Source: Bacillota bacterium
GTDB lineage: Bacteria > Bacillota > Clostridia > Christensenellales > Aristaeellaceae
DNA: 26,421 bases
Direction of reading: 5' to 3'
Assembly: GCA_023411375.1 (NCBI GenBank)
Contig: JAEYOW010000051.1
Span: 1-26,421 of the forward strand
Below, one piece after another: positions 8,415 through 14,931 of this stretch. Positions within the stretch are counted from its first letter, which is position 1, and each line of letters starts with the position of its first letter. Position numbers and translations under genes: made by a program. Under the pieces are notes generated by a model that had not been told where the DNA came from, did no database searches, and was given only the letters and a program-made list of their open reading frames with translations.

Positions 8415-8745
8415 CGGCGTAATCATCTACCTCGTCACCCCGCTGGTATCGGCCGTATCGCAGCTGATTCTTAAAAAGGCGGCCGACAATCCCAGGTACA
8501 CTGGGCTGCGTTTTTATCTCAACCCGCCTGTCATACTGGCCTACGCGCTGTTTTTCGGCTGTATGTTGCTAAACGTCTTTGCGCTTCGCACGCTGGACCT
8601 CACCGTCGCTAGCGTGCTGGAGGCTTCCGGGTACCTGTACGTGATGCTGCTTTCCTACTTCTTCCTCAAGGAAAAGATTACGCGCCGCAAGCTTATCGGC
8701 AACCTCGTCATCGTGCTGGGCATCGTGCTCACGCTCACGCTGTAA
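8407..8745 (+). CDS. Half-size EamA/SMR-type membrane protein, subunit 2 of a pair
   Basis: A 112-residue protein with four predicted membrane helices. The first contains VSAVSQLILKKAA, resembling the G/S-Q-x-x-x-K signature of ArnE/ArnF-type flippase subunits rather than the AEVxGTxxMK of EmrE. Helix 3 carries ALRTLDLTVASVLEASGYLYVMLLS, followed by the typical FFLKEKITRRKLIGNLVIVLGI ending of EamA proteins (shown in two pieces: FFLKEKITRRK and LIGNLVIVLGI). Translational coupling through the 8-bp overlap supports a two-component transporter. The substrate is unknown. The 48-bp gap to trpS has only a small GGCGG/CCGCC hairpin. Confidence 0.8.
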   Translation: MNSGVIIYLVTPLVSAVSQLILKKAADNPRYTGLRFYLNPPVILAYALFFGCMLLNVFALRTLDLTVASVLEASGYLYVMLLSYFFLKEKITRRKLIGNLVIVLGIVLTLTL

Positions 8746-8793
8746 ACCGGCGGGATTTTCCGCCCCATTCATACCGCACAGGAGGGACGCTTT

Positions 8794-9810
8794 ATGGAGG
8801 TCAACGCCCAAACCCCAAAGAAAATTATCTTTTCCGGCATTCAGCCTTCTGGAACGCTTACGCTTGGCAATTACATCGGCGCGCTGCGTAACTTCAAGCT
8901 TCTGGAGGACGAATACCAGTGCATCTACTGCGTGGTGGACATGCACGCCATCACCGTCCGCCAGGATCCCGCCGCCCTGCGCCGCCGCTGCCTAGAGCTG
9001 GCCGCCATCTACATCGCGTCCGGCCTTGACCCTAAAAAGAATGTCATCTATTGCCAGAGCCACGTCAGCGGCCACGCGGAGCTTGCCTGGATTTTAAACT
9101 GCTTCACCTATATGGGCGAGCTCAGCCGCATGACCCAGTTTAAGGACAAGAGTGCCAAGCACGCCGACAACATCAACGCGGGCCTGTTCACCTACCCCAC
9201 GCTGATGGCGGCGGATATTCTGCTTTATCAGGCCGATCTGGTGCCTATCGGCGCCGACCAGAAGCAGCACCTGGAGCTGACGCGCGATATCGCCCAGCGC
9301 TTTAACGGCGTGTATGGCGACGTGTTCACCGTTCCGGAGGGCTACTTCGGCAAGGTCGGCAGCCGCGTGATGAGCCTTCAGGAGCCTACCCGCAAGATGA
9401 GCAAGTCGGACCCCGAAGATACCTTTATCAGCCTGCTCGACCCGCCGGACGTCATCCGCCGCAAGCTAAAACGCGCCGTGACCGACAGCGACGCGGAAAT
9501 CCGTTACGACCCGGAAAACAAGCCCGGCGTCAGCAATTTGCTTGCCATCATCGCCGCGCTGACAGGCGAAGGCATCGACAAAACGGCGGAGAGCCTGAGC
9601 GGCCTTGGCTATGGCGCGCTTAAAGACCGGGCCGGCGAATGCGTCATCGAAACCCTAGAACCGCTTCAGGCCGAGCACAAGCGCCTGATGGCGGACAAGG
9701 CCTATCTGCACAGCGTGCTGGATGAAAACGCCCTGGTCGCGGGTAAAATGGCAAACCGCACCCTAAACAAGGTAAAGCGCAAGGTCGGCTTCGCGGAGCA
9801 CGGCAAATAA
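8794..9810 (+). CDS. trpS: Tryptophan--tRNA ligase
   Basis: A class I aminoacyl-tRNA synthetase that charges tRNA-Trp, 338 residues, the normal bacterial TrpRS length. The HIGH-equivalent is TLGN (23-26) after SGIQPSG. KMSKS is at 201-205 (RKMSKSDPEDT). GADQKQHLELTRDIAQRF is the tryptophan-pocket and adenylate region. AGGAGG lies 8 bp before ATG. The upstream gap is only 48 bp, too small for a T-box leader, so it depends on upstream transcription. Confidence 0.97.
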   Translation: MEVNAQTPKKIIFSGIQPSGTLTLGNYIGALRNFKLLEDEYQCIYCVVDMHAITVRQDPAALRRRCLELAAIYIASGLDPKKNVIYCQSHVSGHAELAWILNCFTYMGELSRMTQFKDKSAKHADNINAGLFTYPTLMAADILLYQADLVPIGADQKQHLELTRDIAQRFNGVYGDVFTVPEGYFGKVGSRVMSLQEPTRKMSKSDPEDTFISLLDPPDVIRRKLKRAVTDSDAEIRYDPENKPGVSNLLAIIAALTGEGIDKTAESLSGLGYGALKDRAGECVIETLEPLQAEHKRLMADKAYLHSVLDENALVAGKMANRTLNKVKRKVGFAEHGK

Positions 9811-9827
9811 ACAAGTGAGGAATTGCA

Positions 9828-11252
9828 ATGGAAAACAACCGATTTGATATCATCATCATCGGCGCGGGGCCCGCGGGCATCTTCGCCGCCCTCCAAATAA
9901 CGGAAAAGCGGCCCGACAGCCGCGTGCTCATCATGGATACGGGCCGGGCTATCTCCCACCGCACCTGCCCCGCGCGCCAAAACGGCCAGTGTCTGCATTG
10001 CGACCCCTGCGCCATCGTGCATGGTTGGGCGGGCGCGGGCGCGTTCAGCGACGGCAAGCTATCGCTGAGCGACGAGGTCGGCGGCCACGTGAGCGACTAC
10101 ATCGGCCACAAGCGCGCCATGGAATACATCAGGCACGCGGATGAGCAGTATCTGCGCTTTGGCGCCAGCAAAACCGTCCACGGTCTCAACAACAGCCGTG
10201 TTGACGAAATCGCCTATGAGGCCAGCCGCCACAACATCCATCTGGTGCCCTGTCCGGTGCGGCATTTGGGCACGGAAAACGCCGGCCCCGTGCTCGGCGC
10301 CATGCACGACTATCTGGTTAACCAGACCAATACCACATTCCTGGAGCTGACCAACGCCGAGGATATTCTCTGTGAGGATGGCAAGGTGGTCGGCGTCAAA
10401 ATCCATCAGCGCGGCCACGAGCCGGAAACAGTTTATGCGCCTTACGTGGTGGCCGCGCCCGGGCGCGGCGGCGCGCAGTGGCTAAACGGCGCCGTAGGCA
10501 AGCTGGGCCTGCGCACCCAGAACAACGAGGTGGATATCGGCGTGCGCGTCGAGGTGCCCAACGCCATCATGGACCACCTCACGAAGGACCTCTACGAGGC
10601 CAAGCTGGTCTATTACAGCGATACCTATGAAAACAAGGTGCGAACCTTCTGTATGAATCCCGGCGGCGAAGTAAGCCAGGAGTATTATGAGGGCGGCATC
10701 GCCGTCGTCAACGGCCACAGCTACGAGGACAAAAGCCGGCGCACCGGCAACACCAACTTTGCGCTGCTGGTATCCACCAAGTTTACCGAGCCGTTCAATC
10801 AGCCCATCGAATACGGGCGTTATATCGCACAGCTTGGCAACATGCTTACCGGCGGGCCCATTATGGTGCAGCGGCTGGGCGACCTGCTCAAGGGCCGCCG
10901 CACGGACGTTTCACGCCTGAAAAAGTCCACCACCCTCCCCACGCTCCAAACCGCCGTGCCGGGCGATCTGAGCTTCGTACTTCCCGCGCGGCATCTGACC
11001 AGCATTGTGGAGGCTCTGCGCGCGTTCGATCACCTCGCGCCCGGCCTGTACAGCCAAAACACGCTGCTTTATGGCGTGGAAGTTAAGTTCTATTCCAGCA
11101 AGGTGCTGGTCAACAACAGCTTTGAAACCGCCATCGAGGGCCTGTTCGCCATAGGCGACGGCGCGGGCATCACCCGCGGCCTGATGCAGGCGGGCGTGAC
11201 CGGCATGGTTGTAGCCGACGAGGTTGCCGGCAGGCTCGGGGAAAAGGCGTAA
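9828..11252 (+). CDS. COG2509-type FAD-dependent dehydrogenase
   Basis: A 474-residue flavoprotein opening with DIIIIGAGPAG (glycine motif at residues 12-17). A cysteine cluster (C47, C55, C58, C61; spacing C-x7-C-x2-C-x2-C) precedes GWAGAGAFSDGK, the most conserved block of this uncharacterised dehydrogenase family. A C-terminal FAD contact (GLFAIGDGAGITRGLMQAGVTG) closes the Rossmann fold. It starts 18 bp after trpS with GTGAGG as the ribosome site. It is cytoplasmic. The reaction is unknown; the Cys spacing could hold an iron-sulfur cluster, but that is not shown. It is the last gene of this long gene string. Confidence 0.88.
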   Translation: MENNRFDIIIIGAGPAGIFAALQITEKRPDSRVLIMDTGRAISHRTCPARQNGQCLHCDPCAIVHGWAGAGAFSDGKLSLSDEVGGHVSDYIGHKRAMEYIRHADEQYLRFGASKTVHGLNNSRVDEIAYEASRHNIHLVPCPVRHLGTENAGPVLGAMHDYLVNQTNTTFLELTNAEDILCEDGKVVGVKIHQRGHEPETVYAPYVVAAPGRGGAQWLNGAVGKLGLRTQNNEVDIGVRVEVPNAIMDHLTKDLYEAKLVYYSDTYENKVRTFCMNPGGEVSQEYYEGGIAVVNGHSYEDKSRRTGNTNFALLVSTKFTEPFNQPIEYGRYIAQLGNMLTGGPIMVQRLGDLLKGRRTDVSRLKKSTTLPTLQTAVPGDLSFVLPARHLTSIVEALRAFDHLAPGLYSQNTLLYGVEVKFYSSKVLVNNSFETAIEGLFAIGDGAGITRGLMQAGVTGMVVADEVAGRLGEKA

Positions 11253-11283
11253 AAGGCGGGTTCCTTGCAGGGCTTGGGCCGAT

Positions 11284-11339
11284 TATAGAACATGGAAAAC
11301 TCCGGAGCCATACGGTTCCGGAGTTTTCCATGTTCTATA
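11284..11339. terminator. Bidirectional terminator between convergent genes
   Basis: Arms 11284-11306 and 11317-11339 pair perfectly over 23 bp. The inner ten bases add one G-U and two C-G pairs, closing on an ATAC tetraloop, for a stem of 26 bp. GTTTTCC within each arm provides a T-run in both directions. It separates the plus-strand FAD dehydrogenase from the minus-strand nucleoside hydrolase. Confidence 0.85.
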
Positions 11340-11355
11340 GCCGACAATTGCCGCC

Positions 11356-12531
11356 TTATTTCAAGCTGGTCCCATAAAGGTCGCTAATAAACGTCCAGAA
11401 AGCGGTGGCGTCCAAATCGTAGACAATATCCACAACCGGTGCATAATACGGCCCCTCAAAAGCACCCCAGTCGTTCGCGTTATCCGCAGTTTTCCAAGTA
11501 GCGGAAAGGCCATATGTCGGCCCTCTGCTGGTATCAATCAGGATTTTGCGCGTATCCTGCCTGGTGATCAGCTCGGGTACCATCAAGGGCGCGATGGTGC
11601 AAAGATCCCAGACCGACCAGCTCATATCGGGGCTTTCATCGTAACGCTCGTAGCCCGCGCGCTCACACAAAAGCTTGGTGATGGGCGTATTGTTTTTCGC
11701 CCTGATCATATCGACGGCCTCTTTGTTGATCGTCACATTGTACGAAATGTCATGCGGCACGACGGTCTGGCTGGGAAACTTAGAATTCAAGCAAATTTGA
11801 ACAGATTCCGCATCGTGATACCAGTTCAACTCTGCATAACCTGTCACATTTCCAAGAACGTCGATGGCGCCGCCCATGTAGATAATGCCCTTTGTGTTTT
11901 CAGCAAAGGTACGGTCCAACATACACGCAAGCGCTACATTCGTACAGGCGCCAACAGCCAGGATCGTTACTTCGCCCGGGTGTTTGCGCACCTGCTCGAC
12001 CATAAACTCGGCGGCGCTCAAATCCTGCGCTTTCAGCTCGCTATATCCCCAATCCGCATAGCTGCCGCCGCCCCAGTTTACGCGGTTGAAGATTTCATCC
12101 GGCAATTTCTGATAATCCAAATTGGCACCAAAAGTATTTAACGTATCGATGGTTCCAGGATAGCTTAAACCGTTATCCGCAAAGTATTCCGCGCTGCGCA
12201 GGCCCATCATGGGAACGTCGGTGCCGATGTAAACTGGAATATCAGGGCGCTCAACGATTTCCAGCTGCCGCAGGATCGACATGGTACCTTCCGCGACGGT
12301 GCAGTTGCCGCCAACCGTAGTACATCCCAGCAGCTCCAAATAGCCAAGGGCATCCGCCTGAAGAAGCGCGTAGAGGCAGTAGGAATCGTCGCCCAGATAG
12401 AGCATGTCCGTATCGTAGATGACCTTATCCTTTTCGGTAGTGGTAATGTTGAAGTCCTTAACGTCCGCAAAGGCGGCCGTCGTAGCAACGAGCATTGAAA
12501 TGGCCAGCAGGAAGCCCAAAATCTTTTTCAT
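11356..12531 (-). CDS. Exported inosine-uridine-preferring-type nucleoside hydrolase
   Basis: Cleaves the N-glycosidic bond of nucleosides to free base and ribose; calcium-dependent in the family. The 391-residue protein begins with a clear Sec signal peptide (MKKILGFLLAISMLVATTAAFA, cut after A22; named here in parts only by its ends MKKIL and AAFA). Ca-binding Asp residues are in VIYDTDMLYLGDD (D40, D42, D48, D49), a DTDMxxxxDD variant of the usual DTDxGxDD. GGNCTV, VTILAVGACTNVALA, GIIYMGGA and AELNWYHDAES (ligand-binding Asn and Asp) follow in the family order, then VPHDISYNV. ATG 12531 was preferred to an upstream TTG because AAGGAG is 8 bp before it. Most nucleoside hydrolases are cytoplasmic, so export is notable. 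It is divergent from the regulator and importer genes and probably works with them. Confidence 0.88.
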   Translation of the reverse strand: MKKILGFLLAISMLVATTAAFADVKDFNITTTEKDKVIYDTDMLYLGDDSYCLYALLQADALGYLELLGCTTVGGNCTVAEGTMSILRQLEIVERPDIPVYIGTDVPMMGLRSAEYFADNGLSYPGTIDTLNTFGANLDYQKLPDEIFNRVNWGGGSYADWGYSELKAQDLSAAEFMVEQVRKHPGEVTILAVGACTNVALACMLDRTFAENTKGIIYMGGAIDVLGNVTGYAELNWYHDAESVQICLNSKFPSQTVVPHDISYNVTINKEAVDMIRAKNNTPITKLLCERAGYERYDESPDMSWSVWDLCTIAPLMVPELITRQDTRKILIDTSRGPTYGLSATWKTADNANDWGAFEGPYYAPVVDIVYDLDATAFWTFISDLYGTSLK

Positions 12532-12632
12532 AATCAATTCTCCTTTTTCAAAAATAGGGGTACGTCAATGATAAAATCGTTTGCTTGTTCTACAAAATCA
12601 TCCCCCCTGCCTTTTTGGTTGTTGCTGGCCCA

Positions 12633-12661
12633 AGCATACCTTGTCGAAACGTTTTTTTCAG
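12633..12661 (-). promoter_or_regulatory. Probable promoter of the nucleoside hydrolase gene
   Basis: On the minus strand, CTGAAA (12661-12656) and TATGCT (12638-12633) are 17 bp apart; both match consensus at 4 of 6 bases, as expected for an activator-dependent promoter. The start would be near 12626, giving a leader of about 95 nt. A LacI-type operator lies in the spacer and a Crp-like half-palindrome abuts the -35. Confidence 0.45.
12647..12654. promoter_or_regulatory. LacI-type operator candidate in the nucleoside hydrolase promoter
   Basis: AAACGTTT, a perfect 8-bp palindrome with the central CG typical of LacI/GalR operators, lies between the proposed -35 and -10. Bound repressor would block polymerase. 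The LacI-family gene at 13773 is the natural candidate. Confidence 0.45.
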
Positions 12662-12674
12662 TGACAGATGTTAC
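12661..12674. promoter_or_regulatory. Crp-type site, 7 of 8 core bases, upstream of the nucleoside hydrolase
   Basis: GTGACAGATGTTAC matches GTGA-N6-TCAC at seven of eight core positions. Its centre (12667.5) is 29.5 bp upstream of the proposed -10, the same as the exact site in front of the Crp-type gene. On the minus strand it continues as TCACTGAAAA, identical to the sequence at the LacI gene promoter. Confidence 0.45.
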
Positions 12675-12703
12675 GTTCACCGGATAAATATTTTATTTCC
12701 AGA

Positions 12704-12732
12704 TTGACACCAAAGCGGCGATATGGTATGGT
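12704..12732 (+). promoter_or_regulatory. Promoter-like TTGACA/TATGGT pair reading into an immediate terminator
   Basis: A perfect TTGACA (12704-12709) and TATGGT (12727-12732) are 17 bp apart on the plus strand. The predicted start, near 12739, lies just before the terminator hairpin at 12743-12801. Any transcript would be about 60 nt and mostly hairpin. No open reading frame is present. Confidence 0.5.
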
Positions 12733-12742
12733 GGATTCGTCC

Positions 12743-12801
12743 AAAGGACTACAATGTTTTCTGTTACTGATGTTAAACAGAAAACATTGTAGTCCTTTTT
12801 T
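12743..12801 (+). terminator. 23-bp perfect-stem terminator in the divergent regulatory region
   Basis: Arms 12743-12765 and 12776-12798 are perfectly complementary with a 10-nt loop (ACTGATGTTA), and six T (12796-12801) follow. No coding gene precedes it on the plus strand, so it ends either a very short RNA from the promoter at 12704 or antisense reading from the hydrolase locus. It isolates the crp promoter downstream. Confidence 0.85.
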
Positions 12802-12825
12802 ATGCTTTTATATGCGCAAGCGTCG

Positions 12826-12839
12826 GTGATATTTATCAC
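12826..12839. promoter_or_regulatory. Exact Crp-type palindrome upstream of the Crp/Fnr gene
   Basis: GTGATATTTATCAC is a perfect GTGA-N6-TCAC site. Its centre (12832.5) is 29.5 bp before the TATAAT at 12862, i.e. about -41.5 from the expected start near 12874, the class II activator position. Its last C begins a weak -35 (CTGTGA). This suggests positive autoregulation. Confidence 0.6.
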
Positions 12840-12867
12840 TGTGAGCAAAAGGCGCCCACATTATAAT
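12839..12867 (+). promoter_or_regulatory. Promoter of the Crp/Fnr-family gene
   Basis: A consensus TATAAT (12862-12867) with a poor -35 (CTGTGA, 12839-12844) at 17 bp; a strong -10 with a poor -35 is typical of activator-dependent promoters. The expected leader of about 70 nt contains an AACGTT core (12900-12905) that could be a weak operator. Confidence 0.6.
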
Positions 12868-12943
12868 AATATCAAGCTTGTTGACCGAACTGATATGTGA
12901 ACGTTTTTGTATGGATTTAAATATTGAGCAAAGGGGTGTTCAA

Positions 12944-13633
12944 ATGCAGCCTGCGACTTTAGCCCCATGCTGGACACGCGGCGCTAATGCGGTAAAAAAT
13001 AGGAATAGCACGCTTCATGCCGGCATCAATATTGAACATCCACTTTTCTCCTCACTAAACGCGGAGATGAGAACTGAATTTGTTTCTCGCCTTTCGATTC
13101 GCGATTACTCCTGCGGAGAAACGGTTTTTAGCAGTCAGGATACCGCCGTTGGGCTGCTTTACATTATCAGAGGCCAGGTAGCTTTTGGGCTGCAAAACGA
13201 AAGTGGCAATCACCTCACCCTTCACCGCATGACAGCAAAGGAAAGCTGTATGCTCAGCTTTTCCAATACCAGCTATTATATTGAAGCAAGCGCCGAAGAA
13301 GATTCGACCATATGCTTGCTGCCCGAGGGTTACTTGAGCTTTCTGCGAAAGGAAAATCATTTGATCAATGAATTCTGTATTCAAAAGGAGCAAAAATTCT
13401 ACGACCTCATGTTCTGCATGATCGAGCGCCTGGCGTTTTCCAACCTGAAAAAGCGTTTATATCAACTGCTTGAGGATTATATGCGCATTAAGTGTAAAAA
13501 CGATATCATAATTACCCACGAATTGCTCGCTAACGATTTGGGAACGTCGCGTGAGGTAGTCACTCGAATTTTACGTCAGTTTGAGTCAGAAGGCGTCATC
13601 AGGCAGGAAAGGAAAAAAATTGTTTTGCTTTAA
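12944..13633 (+). CDS. Crp/Fnr-family transcription regulator
   Basis: 229 residues with an N-terminal cyclic-nucleotide-binding-type beta-barrel (GLLYIIRGQVAFGLQNESG), a long dimer helix and a C-terminal winged helix. The recognition helix, TSREVVTRILRQF (about 201-213), keeps the R-E-x-x-x-R residues that E. coli CRP uses to read GTGA; FNR-type proteins lack the first Arg. The phosphate-binding GE...RSA signature for cAMP is not evident, so the effector is unknown. The start at ATG 12944 was chosen because AAGGGG lies 7 bp upstream; longer in-frame options (ATG 12911, TTG 12878) have no ribosome site. The gene is clearly more AT-rich than the housekeeping genes to its left. It probably controls itself and its neighbours through GTGA-N6-TCAC sites. 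Confidence 0.88.
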   Translation: MQPATLAPCWTRGANAVKNRNSTLHAGINIEHPLFSSLNAEMRTEFVSRLSIRDYSCGETVFSSQDTAVGLLYIIRGQVAFGLQNESGNHLTLHRMTAKESCMLSFSNTSYYIEASAEEDSTICLLPEGYLSFLRKENHLINEFCIQKEQKFYDLMFCMIERLAFSNLKKRLYQLLEDYMRIKCKNDIIITHELLANDLGTSREVVTRILRQFESEGVIRQERKKIVLL

Positions 13634-13643
13634 AATGATCTTC

Positions 13644-13657
13644 GTGACCATCATCAC
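13644..13657. promoter_or_regulatory. Exact Crp-type palindrome upstream of the LacI-family gene
   Basis: GTGACCATCATCAC matches GTGA-N6-TCAC perfectly. Its centre (13650.5) is 30.5 bp before the proposed -10 at 13681. Its last C starts the proposed -35. It is the only other exact match that I found in the window. Confidence 0.6.
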
Positions 13658-13686
13658 TGAAAACAGGGATGAATGGGGTCTAGAAT
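13657..13686 (+). promoter_or_regulatory. Probable promoter of the LacI-family gene
   Basis: CTGAAA (13657-13662) and TAGAAT (13681-13686) are 18 bp apart. The -35 hexamer and its TCACTGAAAA context are the same as at the hydrolase promoter. The leader then contains an imperfect ATACCGG...CCGGTAT hairpin (about 13709-13744). Confidence 0.5.
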
Positions 13687-13772
13687 AGCGGCAGAGCAAT
13701 TAAAGGATATACCGGGAGGGAACGATTCCGCACCTCCTCCGGTATGCTTGGCAAAAAAGGAGTGCACGCCGC

Positions 13773-14795
13773 GTGATCAGAAAAGCGCCCGCAAGGGCTA
13801 CCATACGTGATGTCGCGCAGAAAGCAAACGTTTCCATCAGCACGGTTTCGCGCTATCTCAATCATACGGGCTATGTTGAGACGGATACCGCCAAAAGGAT
13901 TGCGCGAGCTGTCGAGGCTACGAATTATACGCCCAGCATGGTGGCCCGTTCCTTAAGAATGCAAAAAAGCGACGTCGTCCTTTTGGTAGTGCCCGATATA
14001 TGCAATCCATTTTACTCAGGAATTGCACAAACCGTACAGCAACTCGCGCGTAAGCGGGGGTATGTGATGGCGTTATTTGATTCAAGCGAAAGCGAGCATG
14101 AAAGTGAGTGCATTGAAATTGCCCAAAGAATGTATGCAAGCGGAATATTAATCGCATCCATCAACATGAAAATGGACGTAATTCATTCGTTGCTGCAGAC
14201 GCACATTCCTATTGTGGGCATGAATTCCTACCAGCGTTGTCCGTTTGACTCGGTGCATGTAGACCGGCCGGATGGCAGCTATATCGCAACCCGGCACCTG
14301 CTTGAGCTTGGCCATAAAAAAATTGGCTTTGCGGGCGGCACGCCGCAATCCACCATCGGCGAAAGCAGAAAGGACGGCTATCTGCAAGCTATGACTGAGG
14401 TTGGTTGTTTTCCAAGCGGACACGACGTTATTGAGATCGGCTTTTCCCAAAAGGACGGCTACGAGGCCGGGCAGTATTTTGCACGGTGCACGGACAGGCC
14501 CACGGCGATTTGCTGCGCAAACGACCAGGTTGCGCTGGGGCTTCTGGCGGCGATGCACGCTTGCGGCATCGCGGTGCCCGAGCGGCTATCCGTCACCGGG
14601 ATGGATGATATTCCCTATGCGTCTATTTCAAATCCCGGTTTGACAACCGTGACCAACAGCAGCGAAGATTTCGCAAGCAAGGCGACGGCAATGCTTTTTC
14701 AGCGGATTGACGATGCCTATACCGGCCCTCCGCGGGATATCGCCATTTCGCACCGCCTCGTCGTCCGGGCGTCCACGGCTTCGCCACGTCTTTGA
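13773..14795 (+). CDS. LacI-family transcription regulator
   Basis: 340 residues, the standard length. The N-terminal helix-turn-helix is ATIRDVAQKANVSISTVSRYL (residues 9-29; recognition helix about STVSRY) and the hinge YTPSMVARSL, whose Leu inserts at a central CG step in this family. The rest is a periplasmic-binding-protein-like sensor domain with the SVTGMDDIPYAS end typical of RbsR/PurR-like members. The start codon is GTG, with GGAG 10 bp upstream. It lies just upstream of the ribose-type importer, with a perfect operator-like palindrome between, so it most likely represses that operon and perhaps the nucleoside hydrolase. The effector is unknown; ribose or a nucleoside is inference. 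Confidence 0.93.
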   Translation: MIRKAPARATIRDVAQKANVSISTVSRYLNHTGYVETDTAKRIARAVEATNYTPSMVARSLRMQKSDVVLLVVPDICNPFYSGIAQTVQQLARKRGYVMALFDSSESEHESECIEIAQRMYASGILIASINMKMDVIHSLLQTHIPIVGMNSYQRCPFDSVHVDRPDGSYIATRHLLELGHKKIGFAGGTPQSTIGESRKDGYLQAMTEVGCFPSGHDVIEIGFSQKDGYEAGQYFARCTDRPTAICCANDQVALGLLAAMHACGIAVPERLSVTGMDDIPYASISNPGLTTVTNSSEDFASKATAMLFQRIDDAYTGPPRDIAISHRLVVRASTASPRL

Positions 14796-14819
14796 CAAAA
14801 AAACCATGAGGATCGTTTC

Positions 14820-14833
14820 CTGCAACGTTGCAG
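14820..14833. promoter_or_regulatory. LacI-type operator upstream of the ABC importer
   Basis: CTGCAACGTTGCAG is a perfect 14-bp palindrome with a central CG, 99 bp before the binding-protein ATG. A TTGACA (14792-14797) overlaps the LacI stop codon just upstream, but I cannot find a convincing -10, so the promoter itself is uncertain. Size, symmetry and position all fit an operator of the LacI protein encoded just before it. Confidence 0.65.
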
Positions 14834-14931
14834 CAGTGATGCAAGGAGGTGAAATCGATATAAGATCGTTGGCTAAGCAACGGGCAGGGTGAATGAAAAA
14901 ATAAAAAACACTCTAGTGGAGGTATTTAGTT

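Noticed and set aside
8746..8793. T-box or other riboswitch before trpS
   Set aside because: The gap is only 48 bp and holds nothing but a small hairpin and the ribosome site.
12568..12687. 39-codon plus-strand frame in the hydrolase leader
   Set aside because: No ribosome site, no family match, and it overlaps the hydrolase promoter on the other strand.
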